A stretch of 64,000 nucleotides of DNA from Oceanobacillus rekensis (GTDB lineage Bacteria > Bacillota > Bacilli > Bacillales > Amphibacillaceae): positions 124,001 through 188,000 of the forward strand of contig NZ_MTBQ01000004.1 in NCBI RefSeq assembly GCF_002153375.1. Direction: 5' to 3'. Both the position numbers and the translations under genes were made by a program. The notes beneath the pieces were generated by a model. It was not told the DNA's origin. It did not search any database and saw only the letters and a list, made by a program, of their open reading frames with translations. Below, piece by piece: positions 8,949 to 17,685 of the stretch (position 1 is its first letter; each line of letters opens with the position of its first letter).

Positions 8949-9698
8949 ATGGCTGAAGCAGTAGTTACAATGGATGGTTGGTCCGCATTGCATGATACCC
9001 GTACATTTGACTGGACCTCATGGAAAATGATATCCGAAGAGGAAAGAGTTACAGCAGTAAAAGAATTCAAAGAACTGATTTCAAAGTGGGAAGCAGTTGA
9101 AGAAGCAAAAGAAGGCAGCCACGCTTTATATAAAGTTATTGGCAACAAAGCAGATATCATGTTTATCTTCTTGCGTTCAACGATGGAAGAATTGGAAGAA
9201 ATTAAAACGGAAATCAATAAAACAAAAATTGGTGATTTTCTAATTCCGGGATATTCTTATGTATCCATTATTGAAATGACGATGCATAACCCGATGGATG
9301 AAGGTAAAGACCGTGAATTATCTCCCTACGTAAAAGATCGTTTAAAGCCTATTATGCCGAAGTGGGAACATGCTTGTTTCTATCCAATGGCACGCCGTCG
9401 CTGGTCGGATGCTAACTGGTTTGAGATTGATAGGGAAGAAAGAACAAAATTACTTTATGAGCATGGCCTTACAGGTAGAAAATATGCTGGCAAAATAAAA
9501 GAAATCATTACCGGCTCCATTGGGCTGGACGAATGGGAATGGGGCGTTACCCTCTTTGCCCATGATGCATTACAATTCAAAAAAATTGTTTATGAAATGC
9601 GTTTCGATGAAGTAACAACAAAATATGGCGAATTTGGTGATTTCATCGTAGGAAACCACCTTCCTAAAGAAGACGTGGACAAGTACTTCGCTTTATAA
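8949..9698 (+). CDS. hemQ: Coproheme decarboxylase HemQ
   Basis: 249-residue chlorite-dismutase-family enzyme that converts Fe-coproporphyrin III to heme b in the coproporphyrin-dependent pathway of Gram-positive bacteria. Characteristic N-terminus TMDGWSALHDTR, and the segment MPKWEHACFYPMARRR (about residues 138-153), which should supply the proximal His. The start is placed at the ATG at 8949, nine nt after AAGGAG; the ATG at 8943 is only 3 nt from that site. Next to pta, as in B. subtilis (ywfI). A strong terminator follows. Confidence 0.95.
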   Translation: MAEAVVTMDGWSALHDTRTFDWTSWKMISEEERVTAVKEFKELISKWEAVEEAKEGSHALYKVIGNKADIMFIFLRSTMEELEEIKTEINKTKIGDFLIPGYSYVSIIEMTMHNPMDEGKDRELSPYVKDRLKPIMPKWEHACFYPMARRRWSDANWFEIDREERTKLLYEHGLTGRKYAGKIKEIITGSIGLDEWEWGVTLFAHDALQFKKIVYEMRFDEVTTKYGEFGDFIVGNHLPKEDVDKYFAL

Positions 9699-9707
9699 TA
9701 ACTATTT

Positions 9708-9747
9708 AAAAAGACTTTCTCTCATTCGTGAGAGAAAGTCTTTTTTT
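9708..9747 (+). terminator. Terminator after hemQ
   Basis: A 14+ bp stem (AAAGACTTTCTCTC with GAGAGAAAGTCTTT) with a short loop, followed by T7. Confidence 0.9.
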
Positions 9748-9945
9748 ATTGTCATCAATTTCAGTTTATAGACATACAATTATTTAGTGAGTTCAAGCCT
9801 AAGGAACAGACAGAAATGAGGAATGATATCAACGGCTATTGTTGCAAATACAGAAGCTCCTGAGGTGGATTTCCTTGCAAGACTACTGCGTCTCGAGGCT
9901 AAAGGAGATGGTGAACTGGGTATGCTCGTGGTCGGAAACAAAACA

Positions 9946-10130
9946 AAAGCGGAGCGGGCTTGCCCTGGGACGGAGGGCATAGATAAGGGACCGGAGAGAA
10001 CATGGTTTTCGTGCTCGGAGTGTCCATTATCTATGCCCCGTAGTCCCTAGCCCGCGCAGCTAGCCGAACAAAAGCGGAGCGGGCTTGCCCAGGGACGGTG
10101 GGCATAGATAAGGGGCCGGAGAGCATATGG
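9946..10130 (+). repeat. Palindrome family 2, full copy plus half copy
   Basis: The arm AAAAGCGGAGCGGGCTTGCC followed by GGGACGGAGGGCATAGATAAGG occurs at 9946-9993. Its inverse partner (ATCTATGCCCCGTAGTCCCTAGCCCGC, ending CTAGCC) lies at 10028-10066. The first arm is then repeated alone at 10074-10122. Related material in the other orientation lies at 35041-35158 and 37240-37446, where a full copy is again joined to a half copy. The rest of the hemQ-gerQ gap (9748-9945, 10131-10199) shows no gene. Confidence 0.7.
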
Positions 10131-10212
10131 TTTGGATGTTCAATACCCATGGGAGAGTACCTATCCTTCTCTCCTAAAAAAACACATATAATCATTAACA
10201 GGAGGTTTTATA

Positions 10213-10698
10213 ATGAGTGAGAATCAAGGTAACATTAATCCACAATATCAGCAACAGAGTCAAGGTGGCCCGTACTACTATTATCCGACAACATCTCCAG
10301 CATATTACCCGATGTACCAACCGAGGCAATTTCCAGTTCCACAACAGCAACAGCAAGGCCAGCTGCAAGCCCAACAGGCACAGCAACAAACATCAGATAT
10401 CCCAGGCATGCTTCCTTTGCAGCAGTCATACATTGAAAACATTTTACGTTTAAACCGTGGTAAACTTGCTACTTTTTATTTAACATTTGAGAATAACCCA
10501 GAATGGAGTGCAAAAACGTTCACAGGAGTTATTGAAGCCGCTGGAAGAGACCATATTATTTTAAGTGAGCCGGAAACTGGAAGAAGAGTTCTTTTACTGA
10601 TGATTTACTTGGACTATGTCATCTTCAACGAAGAAATCAATTATGAATATCCATATGGCCAACAGCAGCAACAGATGGCTACCTTTCAACCAAGATAA
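10213..10698 (+). CDS. gerQ: Spore coat protein GerQ
   Basis: 161-residue inner spore coat protein (YwdL in B. subtilis), required for function of the cortex lytic enzyme CwlJ and cross-linked by transglutaminase. The N-terminal 60 residues are very rich in Gln, Tyr and Pro with a run QQQQQ. The conserved domain starts at about residue 65 with LPLQQSYIENILRLNRGKLATFY and ends near YLDYVIFNEEINYEYPYG. An AGGAGG lies upstream of the ATG. It is probably expressed late in sporulation from the mother cell; the promoter was not identified by eye. Confidence 0.95.
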   Translation: MSENQGNINPQYQQQSQGGPYYYYPTTSPAYYPMYQPRQFPVPQQQQQGQLQAQQAQQQTSDIPGMLPLQQSYIENILRLNRGKLATFYLTFENNPEWSAKTFTGVIEAAGRDHIILSEPETGRRVLLLMIYLDYVIFNEEINYEYPYGQQQQQMATFQPR

Positions 10699-10799
10699 AG
10701 GCAAAAGCTTAAAGCTAGGTTAGCGAAGTATGGGACGTAACGGTTTCTGTCTATGAGTTAATTTATGTCAAATCTTTATATTTTCGTAATGGACTTATA

Positions 10800-10840
10800 A
10801 ATAAAGGATGACTCCGAACAGATCGGGTCATCCTTTATTA
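10800..10840. terminator. Terminator hairpin after gerQ
   Basis: ATAAAGGATGACYC pairs with GGGTCATCCTTTAT around a short loop, with a T-run on the plus strand. Confidence 0.7.
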
Positions 10841-10872
10841 CAATTGCTTCACCAAAAGAGAGGCGATTATCT

Positions 10873-11124
10873 ATGAGACACCCCTACAGAAAATTAATTC
10901 AAATGGAGCTTATTTCACTGTTATTTGCAATGCTGATCGGATTCTCTGCACTAATTGCCGGTTATATTATCATTATATTTCTATCGATTTACCTTGTCGT
11001 TCTGAGTTTGTTTTGTGATGCCATGCTCTTATTATATACTCGTCATCCAGCTGAAGCCGGAAAACAAGCAATACGCGGTATTATGTTGCTTTTGTTTACT
11101 ACTTATTTCATCTTTCGATTATAG
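10873..11124 (+). CDS. Small two-to-three-helix membrane protein
   Basis: 83-residue hydrophobic protein with membrane helices at about residues 12-38, 40-56 and 66-81, separated by a short polar loop containing TRHPAEAGKQA. An AGAGAGG site precedes the ATG. It sits between gerQ and ywdK, where Bacillus genomes often carry a small membrane protein, but I do not recognise the family with confidence. It is conserved-looking (good start site, coherent helices) and likely real. Function unknown. Confidence 0.65.
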   Translation: MRHPYRKLIQMELISLLFAMLIGFSALIAGYIIIIFLSIYLVVLSLFCDAMLLLYTRHPAEAGKQAIRGIMLLLFTTYFIFRL

Positions 11125-11227
11125 AGGTTGTTCAAAAATTCCGGTGAAAATGACCCTTCCGAATTTCTTCGTCCTTTTTATCCTCCTATTTGAACAACAA
11201 TTATAAAGTGATAGCTTACAAGATTCA

Positions 11228-11599
11228 TTATACATTTCTCATAACTGCAATACCGACCATTACCCAACCTATTAGAAATGCCACCCCACCGATTGGTGTA
11301 ATCATAGCAAACGTTTTAATAGATGTTAATGCGTAGGTATAAAGGCTGCCGGAAAATAAAACAATCCCCGCCATGAACATCCAGCCTCCGGTTGTTAGGA
11401 GGCCTTCACCTTGGAACCTTGCTAGTAACAATCCAGTAACGAGAAGGGCCATCGTGTGAAACATCTGATAGGTAACAGCCTTTTCCCATGTACCAATCGC
11501 TTTTTCTGTAATTCGCCCTTCCAATCCATGTGCACCAAATGCACCGAGTGCCACGGCCAAAAATCCATTAATAACACCAAAAATTAAAAATAGTTTCAT
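11228..11599 (-). CDS. ywdK: DUF423 family membrane protein
   Basis: 123-residue inner membrane protein of the DUF423 family with four predicted helices. Typical features: the N-terminal GAFGAHGLEGR motif (about residues 20-30), followed by KAVTYQMFHTMALL and the C-terminal TPIGGVAFLIGWVM. It is 21 nt downstream of the ywdI-like gene on the same strand, so probably an operon, and near gerQ as in B. subtilis. The biochemical role is unknown. Confidence 0.9.
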   Translation of the reverse strand: MKLFLIFGVINGFLAVALGAFGAHGLEGRITEKAIGTWEKAVTYQMFHTMALLVTGLLLARFQGEGLLTTGGWMFMAGIVLFSGSLYTYALTSIKTFAMITPIGGVAFLIGWVMVGIAVMRNV

Positions 11600-11620
11600 T
11601 GCTATGTACCTCTTTCCCTA

Positions 11621-11914
11621 TTAAAAATCAAAAATCGATTTCCCATTCGCTTCTTCATGATCAATGATTGGCTTTGTTTCTGATTTTCCCTGCATTTGTT
11701 TGCTCGTAGACTGTTCGCCAATCATCGCTTTCATTTCCTCTTTTGATAATTCAGCTTTGTTCACTGTCTGTTGATCTTCCTCTAAAAATAGATCGCTTAA
11801 TAGTCGAACATTCGCTATATGTGCTACCATTTTTTCATGAGAATGTTGACTCTCTTTCGCCTCGTATAATTCATGTATCATCTTTTTTATAATCGTATCA
11901 TTTGTTATTGCCAC
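11621..11914 (-). CDS. ywdI: YwdI family protein
   Basis: 97-residue small soluble protein of the YwdI family. It is rich in Lys/Glu/Gln, with an N-terminal helix (ITNDTIIKKMIHELYEAK) and the motif HIANVRLLSDLFLEE (about residues 32-46). The C-terminus is low complexity. It precedes the DUF423 gene in a likely two-gene operon. No function can be given. Confidence 0.8.
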   Translation of the reverse strand: MAITNDTIIKKMIHELYEAKESQHSHEKMVAHIANVRLLSDLFLEEDQQTVNKAELSKEEMKAMIGEQSTSKQMQGKSETKPIIDHEEANGKSIFDF

Positions 11915-12075
11915 AGTATCGCTCCTTGCTAATCCAATACCATTATTATAGCATGATTAGATTCAGATTTATAGAAAGGAGAGTAATAAGGAGTTTTCCC
12001 GAATCGAAGCTAAAGATGGGAATCGTACACCTGTTAAGACAATAAAAAAAGCCCTCTAAATAGAAGAGCTTACAG

Positions 12076-12243
12076 TTATGAGTTCACTATACCTAAATTA
12101 TATTCTCTTTGTTTGACCTCAGTTTCTAGCTGTTCTTTCGTGTAGCGTTCGTACAACGTTTGCAAAAATGATATTTCTTCCTCTTGCAAATTCCTACCAA
12201 GCCTCACTGTCATACTGTTACAAATATGAAAAAAGCTTTTCAT
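12076..12243 (-). CDS. Hypothetical 55-residue basic protein
   Basis: Short open frame read from the minus strand, beginning MKSFFHICNSMTVRLG and ending YNLGIVNS. It starts at an ATG with AAAGGAGTG about 8 nt upstream, which is good support for translation. The middle is a charged helix (LQEEEISFLQTLYERYTKEQLETEVKQ) of the kind seen in small regulatory proteins of Bacillus, but I do not recognise the family. A weak hairpin (12052-12070) follows on the minus strand. Confidence 0.55.
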   Translation of the reverse strand: MKSFFHICNSMTVRLGRNLQEEEISFLQTLYERYTKEQLETEVKQREYNLGIVNS

Positions 12244-12367
12244 CCCGCCATCACTCCTTTAGATGTGCAACTGAAGTTTATGTGAACATTATAACGGTTA
12301 CATCTTTAGGAAGCAATACTTATTTTTAAATTTACTGAATTGACTGATTTGTATTGTCGCCAAACAA

Positions 12368-12400
12368 AAGAAAAGTGAACCCGAAATATGCAGGTCCACT
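12368..12400 (-). terminator. Terminator after phasin-like gene
   Basis: On the minus strand, AGTGGACC pairs with GGTTCACT and is followed by TTTTCTTTTG. Confidence 0.65.
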
Positions 12401-12405
12401 CTCCA

Positions 12406-12720
12406 TTAATTTAACTGATCGTTTTTTTCTGCAAGTTTTTCTTCTAATTCCGTAAGGCGAGCTCTTAATTCATTAATATCTTCTTTTGTCGCAAGTCCAT
12501 ACTCTGTTGCCTTCTTACTCATTTGTTCATAATTCTTGGTGCTCCATTCTTCCTTCTTCATGCCACCTTTATCAATGAAATTCTGCATCATCGTTTTGGC
12601 CTGTTCCTGGGTCAATTCATTTTTATCGACGAGTTCTTTTAGTTTTTGACTTAATTTCTCCTTACCGCTTACCGCGGCACCTAGACCAAGTAAGAAGCCT
12701 TTTTTAAGATAATCACTCAT
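12406..12720 (-). CDS. Phasin-like helical protein
   Basis: 104-residue, nearly all-helical protein. The N-terminal hydrophobic segment (KKGFLLGLGAAVSGKEK) and the C-terminal coiled coil (EDINELRARLTELEEKLAEKND) resemble phasin or polyhydroxyalkanoate granule-associated-like proteins. It lies 14 nt downstream of the ABC1/UbiB-type kinase gene on the same strand, a pairing common in Firmicutes, so the two probably act together. Whether it binds granules, membranes or the kinase is not shown by the sequence. Confidence 0.75.
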   Translation of the reverse strand: MSDYLKKGFLLGLGAAVSGKEKLSQKLKELVDKNELTQEQAKTMMQNFIDKGGMKKEEWSTKNYEQMSKKATEYGLATKEDINELRARLTELEEKLAEKNDQLN

Positions 12721-12734
12721 TTTCGAACACTCCC

Positions 12735-14387
12735 TTATTTTCTGGATCGAATCATCCTATAGTGGTTTATGAATACCAAGTTCAGTAGGAATAAAAATAT
12801 CCCTGCAAGCACAAGCCCAATCACAGCCATACCATTTGTTTCGATACTGAATCCCCATATGGTGGTAGCCGCTCCTGTTAATATCATCATAAAGGAAAGT
12901 ACCTCAACTAGTAAATAAAATTGGTGTTTCATCTGGACATGATGCTTCTCTTTATCCCATTTCCTATCCTTTACCCCATTTTCAAGGAAATTTAACAATG
13001 CTCTCGGATAAGCTTCTATTGGTTCAGTCAGATTCTTGACGTATTGTCTGGTTACGGATTCGACAATACTTCTTCTGCCAAACCATTTTTTTATTTTTGG
13101 TATTGCCCATTTTTTAACATCCATTTCTGGATAAATAGTGAATAAAATTCCGACTACAATAGATACTGCTCGTAATAAATAGGCATAATTTGCAGGTAAT
13201 TGTATTGGCTGGTCTTTGACAATCAAACTGATATCTTCATTTAATTGACTCATTACCTTTGAATCAATATTTTTAAGTGAACCGTCTGAATACATATCAA
13301 CCGTTTCTTTAATTACCTTTTTCAACTTTTTCCTATCTGCATTTGGTAAAATAAAATTCATCTTGTCGAGTGCGGACAATACGATATCATAATTATCAAT
13401 TATAAATCCCTGGACAAGTAATTTGAATTGTTCCGTATCCTCTTTTTTAATTTCACCGACCATGCCAAAATCAATAATCGCAATCGTCCCGTCTTTTTTT
13501 ATAAGGATATTACCTGCATGTGGATCAGCATGGAATTTCCCAGGGTTGAGGAACTGGTCAATATAATGATCAAATAAATTCTTCGTTGTTTTCTCTATAT
13601 TTATATGATGCTGTTGCATAAATAATGTATCTGTTATTTTCGCACCGTCCACCCATTCCATCACAAGCACTTTCTCTGTACAGAGATGATTATAATAGGT
13701 TGGAATATGGATATCCTCGTTATCCTTGTAACGATCACTGAAATATTCTCCAAACTCCAATTCCTGCTCATAATCCAGCTCACGGTTCATGACATGGACG
13801 AGTTCTTTATAAAGTGAATTGAGATCCGCCTTTTTGCCAAACGCTGTAAATACTTTTAGAATCCAGAAAACAATTCGTAATGCGATGAAATCTTTATGAA
13901 AAACCTCTTCAATCCGGTGCCGTCTGACCTTGATTGCAACCGGGGTACCATCTTTAAGTGTTCCCCGATATACATCTCCGATCGATGCAGACGCGATAGC
14001 CGAATCCCCTATGTCAGCAAGAGGCTCATAAATAGTGGTGCCCCACTCTTTTTCTATGGATGAAAGAGCTGTTTCATATGGCATTGGTGGGACACGGTCC
14101 ACCAAGCCATCAAGCTCTTTGATAAATACTTCTGGTAAAAAGTCTGTTCTCGTACTTAAAAACTGACCAAGCTTGATGAGAACACCACCAAGTCTTTCCG
14201 CCTTCTTTCGATATTCAACTGCCATATGATAAAGCATATTATCCCATTTTTGGACCGTTTTCCTATCCCAAATCTTATTATTAAAATTAAAGTAATAAAT
14301 CTTTATAATGAACTTTACAGCTAACCATATAATGATAGTACTGCGATAAAGAATATTGTACTTAAATAACTTTCTCACTTGCAACAC
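12735..14387 (-). CDS. ABC1/AarF/UbiB family atypical kinase
   Basis: 550-residue membrane-associated atypical protein kinase-like ATPase of the UbiB/ADCK family. Features in order: KLGQFLSTRTD (the KxGQ element), the Ala-rich loop SAIASASIGDVYRG, the catalytic Lys in VAIKVRR, FHADPHAGNILI, the metal-binding IDFGMVGE, and two C-terminal transmembrane helices. Start uncertain: GTG at 14387, TTG at 14384 or GTG at 14378, all near a TGGGGTG. The family is tied to isoprenoid quinone or lipid metabolism; the substrate here is unknown. Operon with the phasin-like gene. Confidence 0.88.
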   Translation of the reverse strand: MLQVRKLFKYNILYRSTIIIWLAVKFIIKIYYFNFNNKIWDRKTVQKWDNMLYHMAVEYRKKAERLGGVLIKLGQFLSTRTDFLPEVFIKELDGLVDRVPPMPYETALSSIEKEWGTTIYEPLADIGDSAIASASIGDVYRGTLKDGTPVAIKVRRHRIEEVFHKDFIALRIVFWILKVFTAFGKKADLNSLYKELVHVMNRELDYEQELEFGEYFSDRYKDNEDIHIPTYYNHLCTEKVLVMEWVDGAKITDTLFMQQHHINIEKTTKNLFDHYIDQFLNPGKFHADPHAGNILIKKDGTIAIIDFGMVGEIKKEDTEQFKLLVQGFIIDNYDIVLSALDKMNFILPNADRKKLKKVIKETVDMYSDGSLKNIDSKVMSQLNEDISLIVKDQPIQLPANYAYLLRAVSIVVGILFTIYPEMDVKKWAIPKIKKWFGRRSIVESVTRQYVKNLTEPIEAYPRALLNFLENGVKDRKWDKEKHHVQMKHQFYLLVEVLSFMMILTGAATTIWGFSIETNGMAVIGLVLAGIFLFLLNLVFINHYRMIRSRK

Positions 14388-14579
14388 CCCATTATACTAT
14401 ACCCTAAAGAGTCGTTTCCTAACACGCGAGACGTCCTCTGTTAAGAATATTTTTAGATGGATGTGTATATTTTTACCATTCCTATAGTATTGTATAAATT
14501 TACATTATATTGTATAATTATTCATGTGGGATTATCCCCTATAAATTTCTTACGTAGTAAATTATTTTTGGAGGTTATG

Positions 14580-15923
14580 ATGAAAACATATAGTTTAATA
14601 GATCACTTAAAAGTTATTATACCATCACTAGTCGGCGTCTTCTTGTTTATGCTACCTATTAATACTGAAGACGGAATGACGATTCCTATAGCCCTTTTGG
14701 CAAATTGGGTTCAAGGATTACTTGCAGACCAATTATCTGCCATTATGATGGTTATTATTGTTATTACAGCAGTCATGACGTTAATTGCTAAGGTTGCTGG
14801 GAAGAAAGCATTTGCTGGAACACCATTTTTCCAGGGACTATTTTATACGAGTCATTTTTGGACGGCAACACGGACGATTGCAGCCGTTTTTGCGGTAATG
14901 GTTTATTTCCAACTTGGACCAGTTGCAGTCTATGGAGAAAATACAGGTGGCATGTTATTAGACAGTTTACTTCATGTACTATTTGCAGTCTTTTTATTTG
15001 CAGGTCTATTTTTACCATTGCTCATGAACTTTGGTTTACTGGAATTATTCGGTACGTTAATGACTAAAGTGATGCGACCATTATTCCGGCTTCCGGGGAG
15101 GTCTTCAGTAGATGCCCTTGCATCCTGGGTTGGTGATGGCACAATAGGTGTCTTGCTTACAAGTAAACAGTATGAAGACGGCCATTATACAAAACGGGAA
15201 GCTGCAGTAATCGGTACTACTTTTTCCATTGTATCCATTACGTTCTCTCTCGTTGTCTTGACAGAGATGGACCTTGCATATATGTTTGTTCCTTTCTATT
15301 TGACGGTTGCGATTGCCGGATTTATAGCCGCCTTAATCATGCCACGTATCCCACCATTATCCAGAAAAGCGGATACGTTTGTGTCAGAAACATCAGATGG
15401 TATCGACGAAGCAATCCCATCTGGATATAATGTGTTTACATTTGGTTATAAACAAGCATTGGATCGTGCAAAAAAAGAAACAAGTGTCTATAAATTTTTT
15501 AAAGAAGGCGGACAAAATATTCTCGACATGTGGATGGGTGTTGCCCCTGTCGTTATGGCATTTGGTCTGATTGCACTCATTATTGCAGAATATACTCCTG
15601 TCTTTCAATGGCTCGGTACACCGTTCATTCCGTTTTTAGAGCTTATGCAGGTTCCATATGCGAAAGAGGCTTCAGAAACAATTCTGATTGGCTTTGCAGA
15701 TATGTTTCTTCCGGCAATCATTGGTTCATCCATTGAAGCAGATATTACCCGTTTTATCATTGCAGCACTTTCTGTGACACAGTTAATCTATATGTCTGAG
15801 GTTGGTGGATTACTGTTAGGGTCCAAGGTACCGGTATCGTTCAAGGATCTCATTATCATTTTCCTTTTACGTACTATTATTACCTTGCCGATCATTATCG
15901 TGATTGCACATATATTGTTTTAA
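14580..15923 (+). CDS. YjiH family nucleoside-recognition (Gate) membrane protein
   Basis: 447-residue polytopic membrane protein with two Gate-like blocks, resembling YjiH and spore maturation SpmA/B-type proteins. The segment RLPGRSSVDALASWVGDGTIGVLLTSKQYEDG (about residues 168-200) is the characteristic Gate region. GFADMFLPAIIGSSIEADITRFIIAALSVTQLIYMSEVGGLLLGS lies near the C-terminus. The start ATG at 14580 is preferred because TTTGGAGG ends 5 nt upstream. Probably a transporter or channel-type protein; the substrate is unknown. Followed by a strong terminator. Confidence 0.85.
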   Translation: MKTYSLIDHLKVIIPSLVGVFLFMLPINTEDGMTIPIALLANWVQGLLADQLSAIMMVIIVITAVMTLIAKVAGKKAFAGTPFFQGLFYTSHFWTATRTIAAVFAVMVYFQLGPVAVYGENTGGMLLDSLLHVLFAVFLFAGLFLPLLMNFGLLELFGTLMTKVMRPLFRLPGRSSVDALASWVGDGTIGVLLTSKQYEDGHYTKREAAVIGTTFSIVSITFSLVVLTEMDLAYMFVPFYLTVAIAGFIAALIMPRIPPLSRKADTFVSETSDGIDEAIPSGYNVFTFGYKQALDRAKKETSVYKFFKEGGQNILDMWMGVAPVVMAFGLIALIIAEYTPVFQWLGTPFIPFLELMQVPYAKEASETILIGFADMFLPAIIGSSIEADITRFIIAALSVTQLIYMSEVGGLLLGSKVPVSFKDLIIIFLLRTIITLPIIIVIAHILF

Positions 15924-15949
15924 TATCTAAATTAAATAGTATAGTAACG

Positions 15950-15987
15950 AAAACAGGCGATCCTCAAATGAAGGATCGCCTGTTTTT
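15950..15987 (+). terminator. Terminator after yjiH-like gene
   Basis: 15-bp perfect stem AAAACAGGCGATCCT / AGGATCGCCTGTTTT with T5. Confidence 0.92.
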
Positions 15988-15999
15988 CTATATTTAAAA

Positions 16000-16445
16000 T
16001 AGGGGGTAATTGATTCTATGTCACAACTTCCAAAATGATTCGCTTTTATTATAAGAAATAATTTATTTTCAGTGCATGTTTCTCCCTATAAATATGTGCT
16101 AATTCCGCCGTCCGGGATCGCTATGGGCGGATGCTTTCCGCGGGCACGGCCTCAGCCCCGAAGAGAAAATCGCTCTTCTGGTCTTCGGACACGTGCTTTT
16201 CCCGCAGGAGTCACCGCCCTCCGCTCACCCGGACTGGTTTAGCTGTATGGTTTGATTTTTATAACAATCACTAATGGAGTTGATTGTTTGTAAGCTTATA
16301 ATCAGCTCTGGGAAATATACGTAGACTCCTGCGGGAGGAAAGGGATAGGTGAGACAACGTCGCACTTTAGCGCAAGTTGGCTGACCAGCCGCCCTAAGGT
16401 ACGCGAAGTATATTTCCCAGAGCGTTCGCCGAAGTTTCTTAGCCC
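16000..16445 (-). repeat. Composite palindromic element, copy B (inverted orientation)
   Basis: Same element as copies A, E and F but reversed. Palindrome 2 is at 16110-16234 and palindrome 1 at 16305-16423, with 16-bp ends GCTCTGGGAAATATAC and the exact inverse. The 70-nt linker aligns with copy F when reversed (shared blocks AAGCTTACAAAC and ATTAGTGATTGTT). The outer flank TATAAATATGTGCT (16087-16100) also appears at the remnant near 28335, and as GCACATACTTATGG in copy F. No gene. Confidence 0.88.
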
Positions 16446-16487
16446 ATGTCTAATTTTATCGATTTTATAGCAATAACAATAAATCTT

Positions 16488-17492
16488 TTACAAAACAGTC
16501 TTGCCCTTAAATGCTTTTTTAATTATCGAAGCTTTTCCTTCAATAAATGGTTGCCAAATTCCAAGAATAGGTTTGCTGGAAAGGATGATGACAATGAATG
16601 CTGCTATTGCTGCAAGGCCGAGAACGTCGATTACACTGTTCACTGCAAATAATTCGTGCTGACGGAAATATTGCACGAAAAAACCATGTAATAAATAGAC
16701 ATATAGTGTGCGTGTGCCAAGCTTGGTTATCCAGCCTAAATTCTTCCCAGGAACCCAGGCAAGAATACAAACTACCATTATGGCTGCAGTCACATACACA
16801 AGCAATCTAGCAATCCCGCCAAATTCGGCCATGCCTAGATCACCATATGATTTCGATGCAAGCAACCATCCTGAATTTATTTTCGGCAAATAATAAATCG
16901 CAACTGCCAATCCGATCATGAATACGATGGAAGAAACCTTAACTGCTCTATATTTGACCCACATGACTTGTTTTTCCGTTAACCAAAAACCAACTAGGAA
17001 GAATGGGAAAAACACAAATGTACGTGACAGGCTGAATGTATGGCCAATCTCACCGAAGTAACCAACAATCAATCCAATCATAACTGCAATCGAAATACTT
17101 AATGCTGCAGGGATTTTTTTAAACCAATATAAAAGAATATGCCAACTGAAAAGACTAAGCAGGAACCATAATGACCAATGTGGATAAAATATCTCAGCCT
17201 GCCATCCTGCCTTTCCAATGAAAAAGTAATAAATCGTATACAGGACTTGGAAAATAAGGTATGGAATCAGTAGTTTTTTCGCTAGATTCAAAATGTAAGC
17301 TTTATTTCCAGAGCCTTTAGCAAAAAAACCTGAAAGTAGTATAAAGGCAGGCATATGAAAGGTATAAATCCATGTATATAAGGTGTTCATTCCGCCCGAA
17401 CCATCTACAAACGGCTGAATAATATGTCCAAAAACAACTAGAAAAATCAATAAAACTTTTGCATTATCGAAAAATGGATTCCTATTCATCAT
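16488..17492 (-). CDS. Acyltransferase 3 family membrane protein
   Basis: 334-residue integral membrane acyltransferase with about ten helices, of the acyltransferase_3 / fucose-4-O-acetylase-like type. The N-terminal RNPFFDNAKVLLIFLVVFGHIIQP contains the family Asp/His pattern (FDNAKVLLIFLVVFGH), and YTWIYTFHMPAFILLSGFF follows. Such enzymes acetylate surface sugars or polysaccharides from the cytoplasmic side. Two adjacent Met codons at 17492 and 17489 are possible starts. No neighbouring polysaccharide genes reveal the acceptor. Confidence 0.85.
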   Translation of the reverse strand: MMNRNPFFDNAKVLLIFLVVFGHIIQPFVDGSGGMNTLYTWIYTFHMPAFILLSGFFAKGSGNKAYILNLAKKLLIPYLIFQVLYTIYYFFIGKAGWQAEIFYPHWSLWFLLSLFSWHILLYWFKKIPAALSISIAVMIGLIVGYFGEIGHTFSLSRTFVFFPFFLVGFWLTEKQVMWVKYRAVKVSSIVFMIGLAVAIYYLPKINSGWLLASKSYGDLGMAEFGGIARLLVYVTAAIMVVCILAWVPGKNLGWITKLGTRTLYVYLLHGFFVQYFRQHELFAVNSVIDVLGLAAIAAFIVIILSSKPILGIWQPFIEGKASIIKKAFKGKTVL

Positions 17493-17659
17493 ATCTCACC
17501 CTCTATGTTATGTATAAGTATGTATTAATCACTCTACCCCTTTTTTATGTAAAAAACATGAAAGATGAACTATTTTTATTGTTTTGTCACTAATTTGTTA
17601 GCAGAGTGAAAAAATGAAGCCGGTTTGTAATATTGGTGGGTAAAATTACCTTAACAAAG

Positions 17660-17685
17660 AAAAGTCTCCATAATTGGAGACTTTT
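17660..17685 (-). terminator. Terminator overlapping ku stop
   Basis: AAAAGTCTCCA / TGGAGACTTTT stem; it overlaps the last codon of ku. Confidence 0.75.

Noticed and set aside
9823-10050. 75-codon open frame between hemQ and gerQ
   Set aside because: It overlaps palindrome family 2, with no ribosome binding site.
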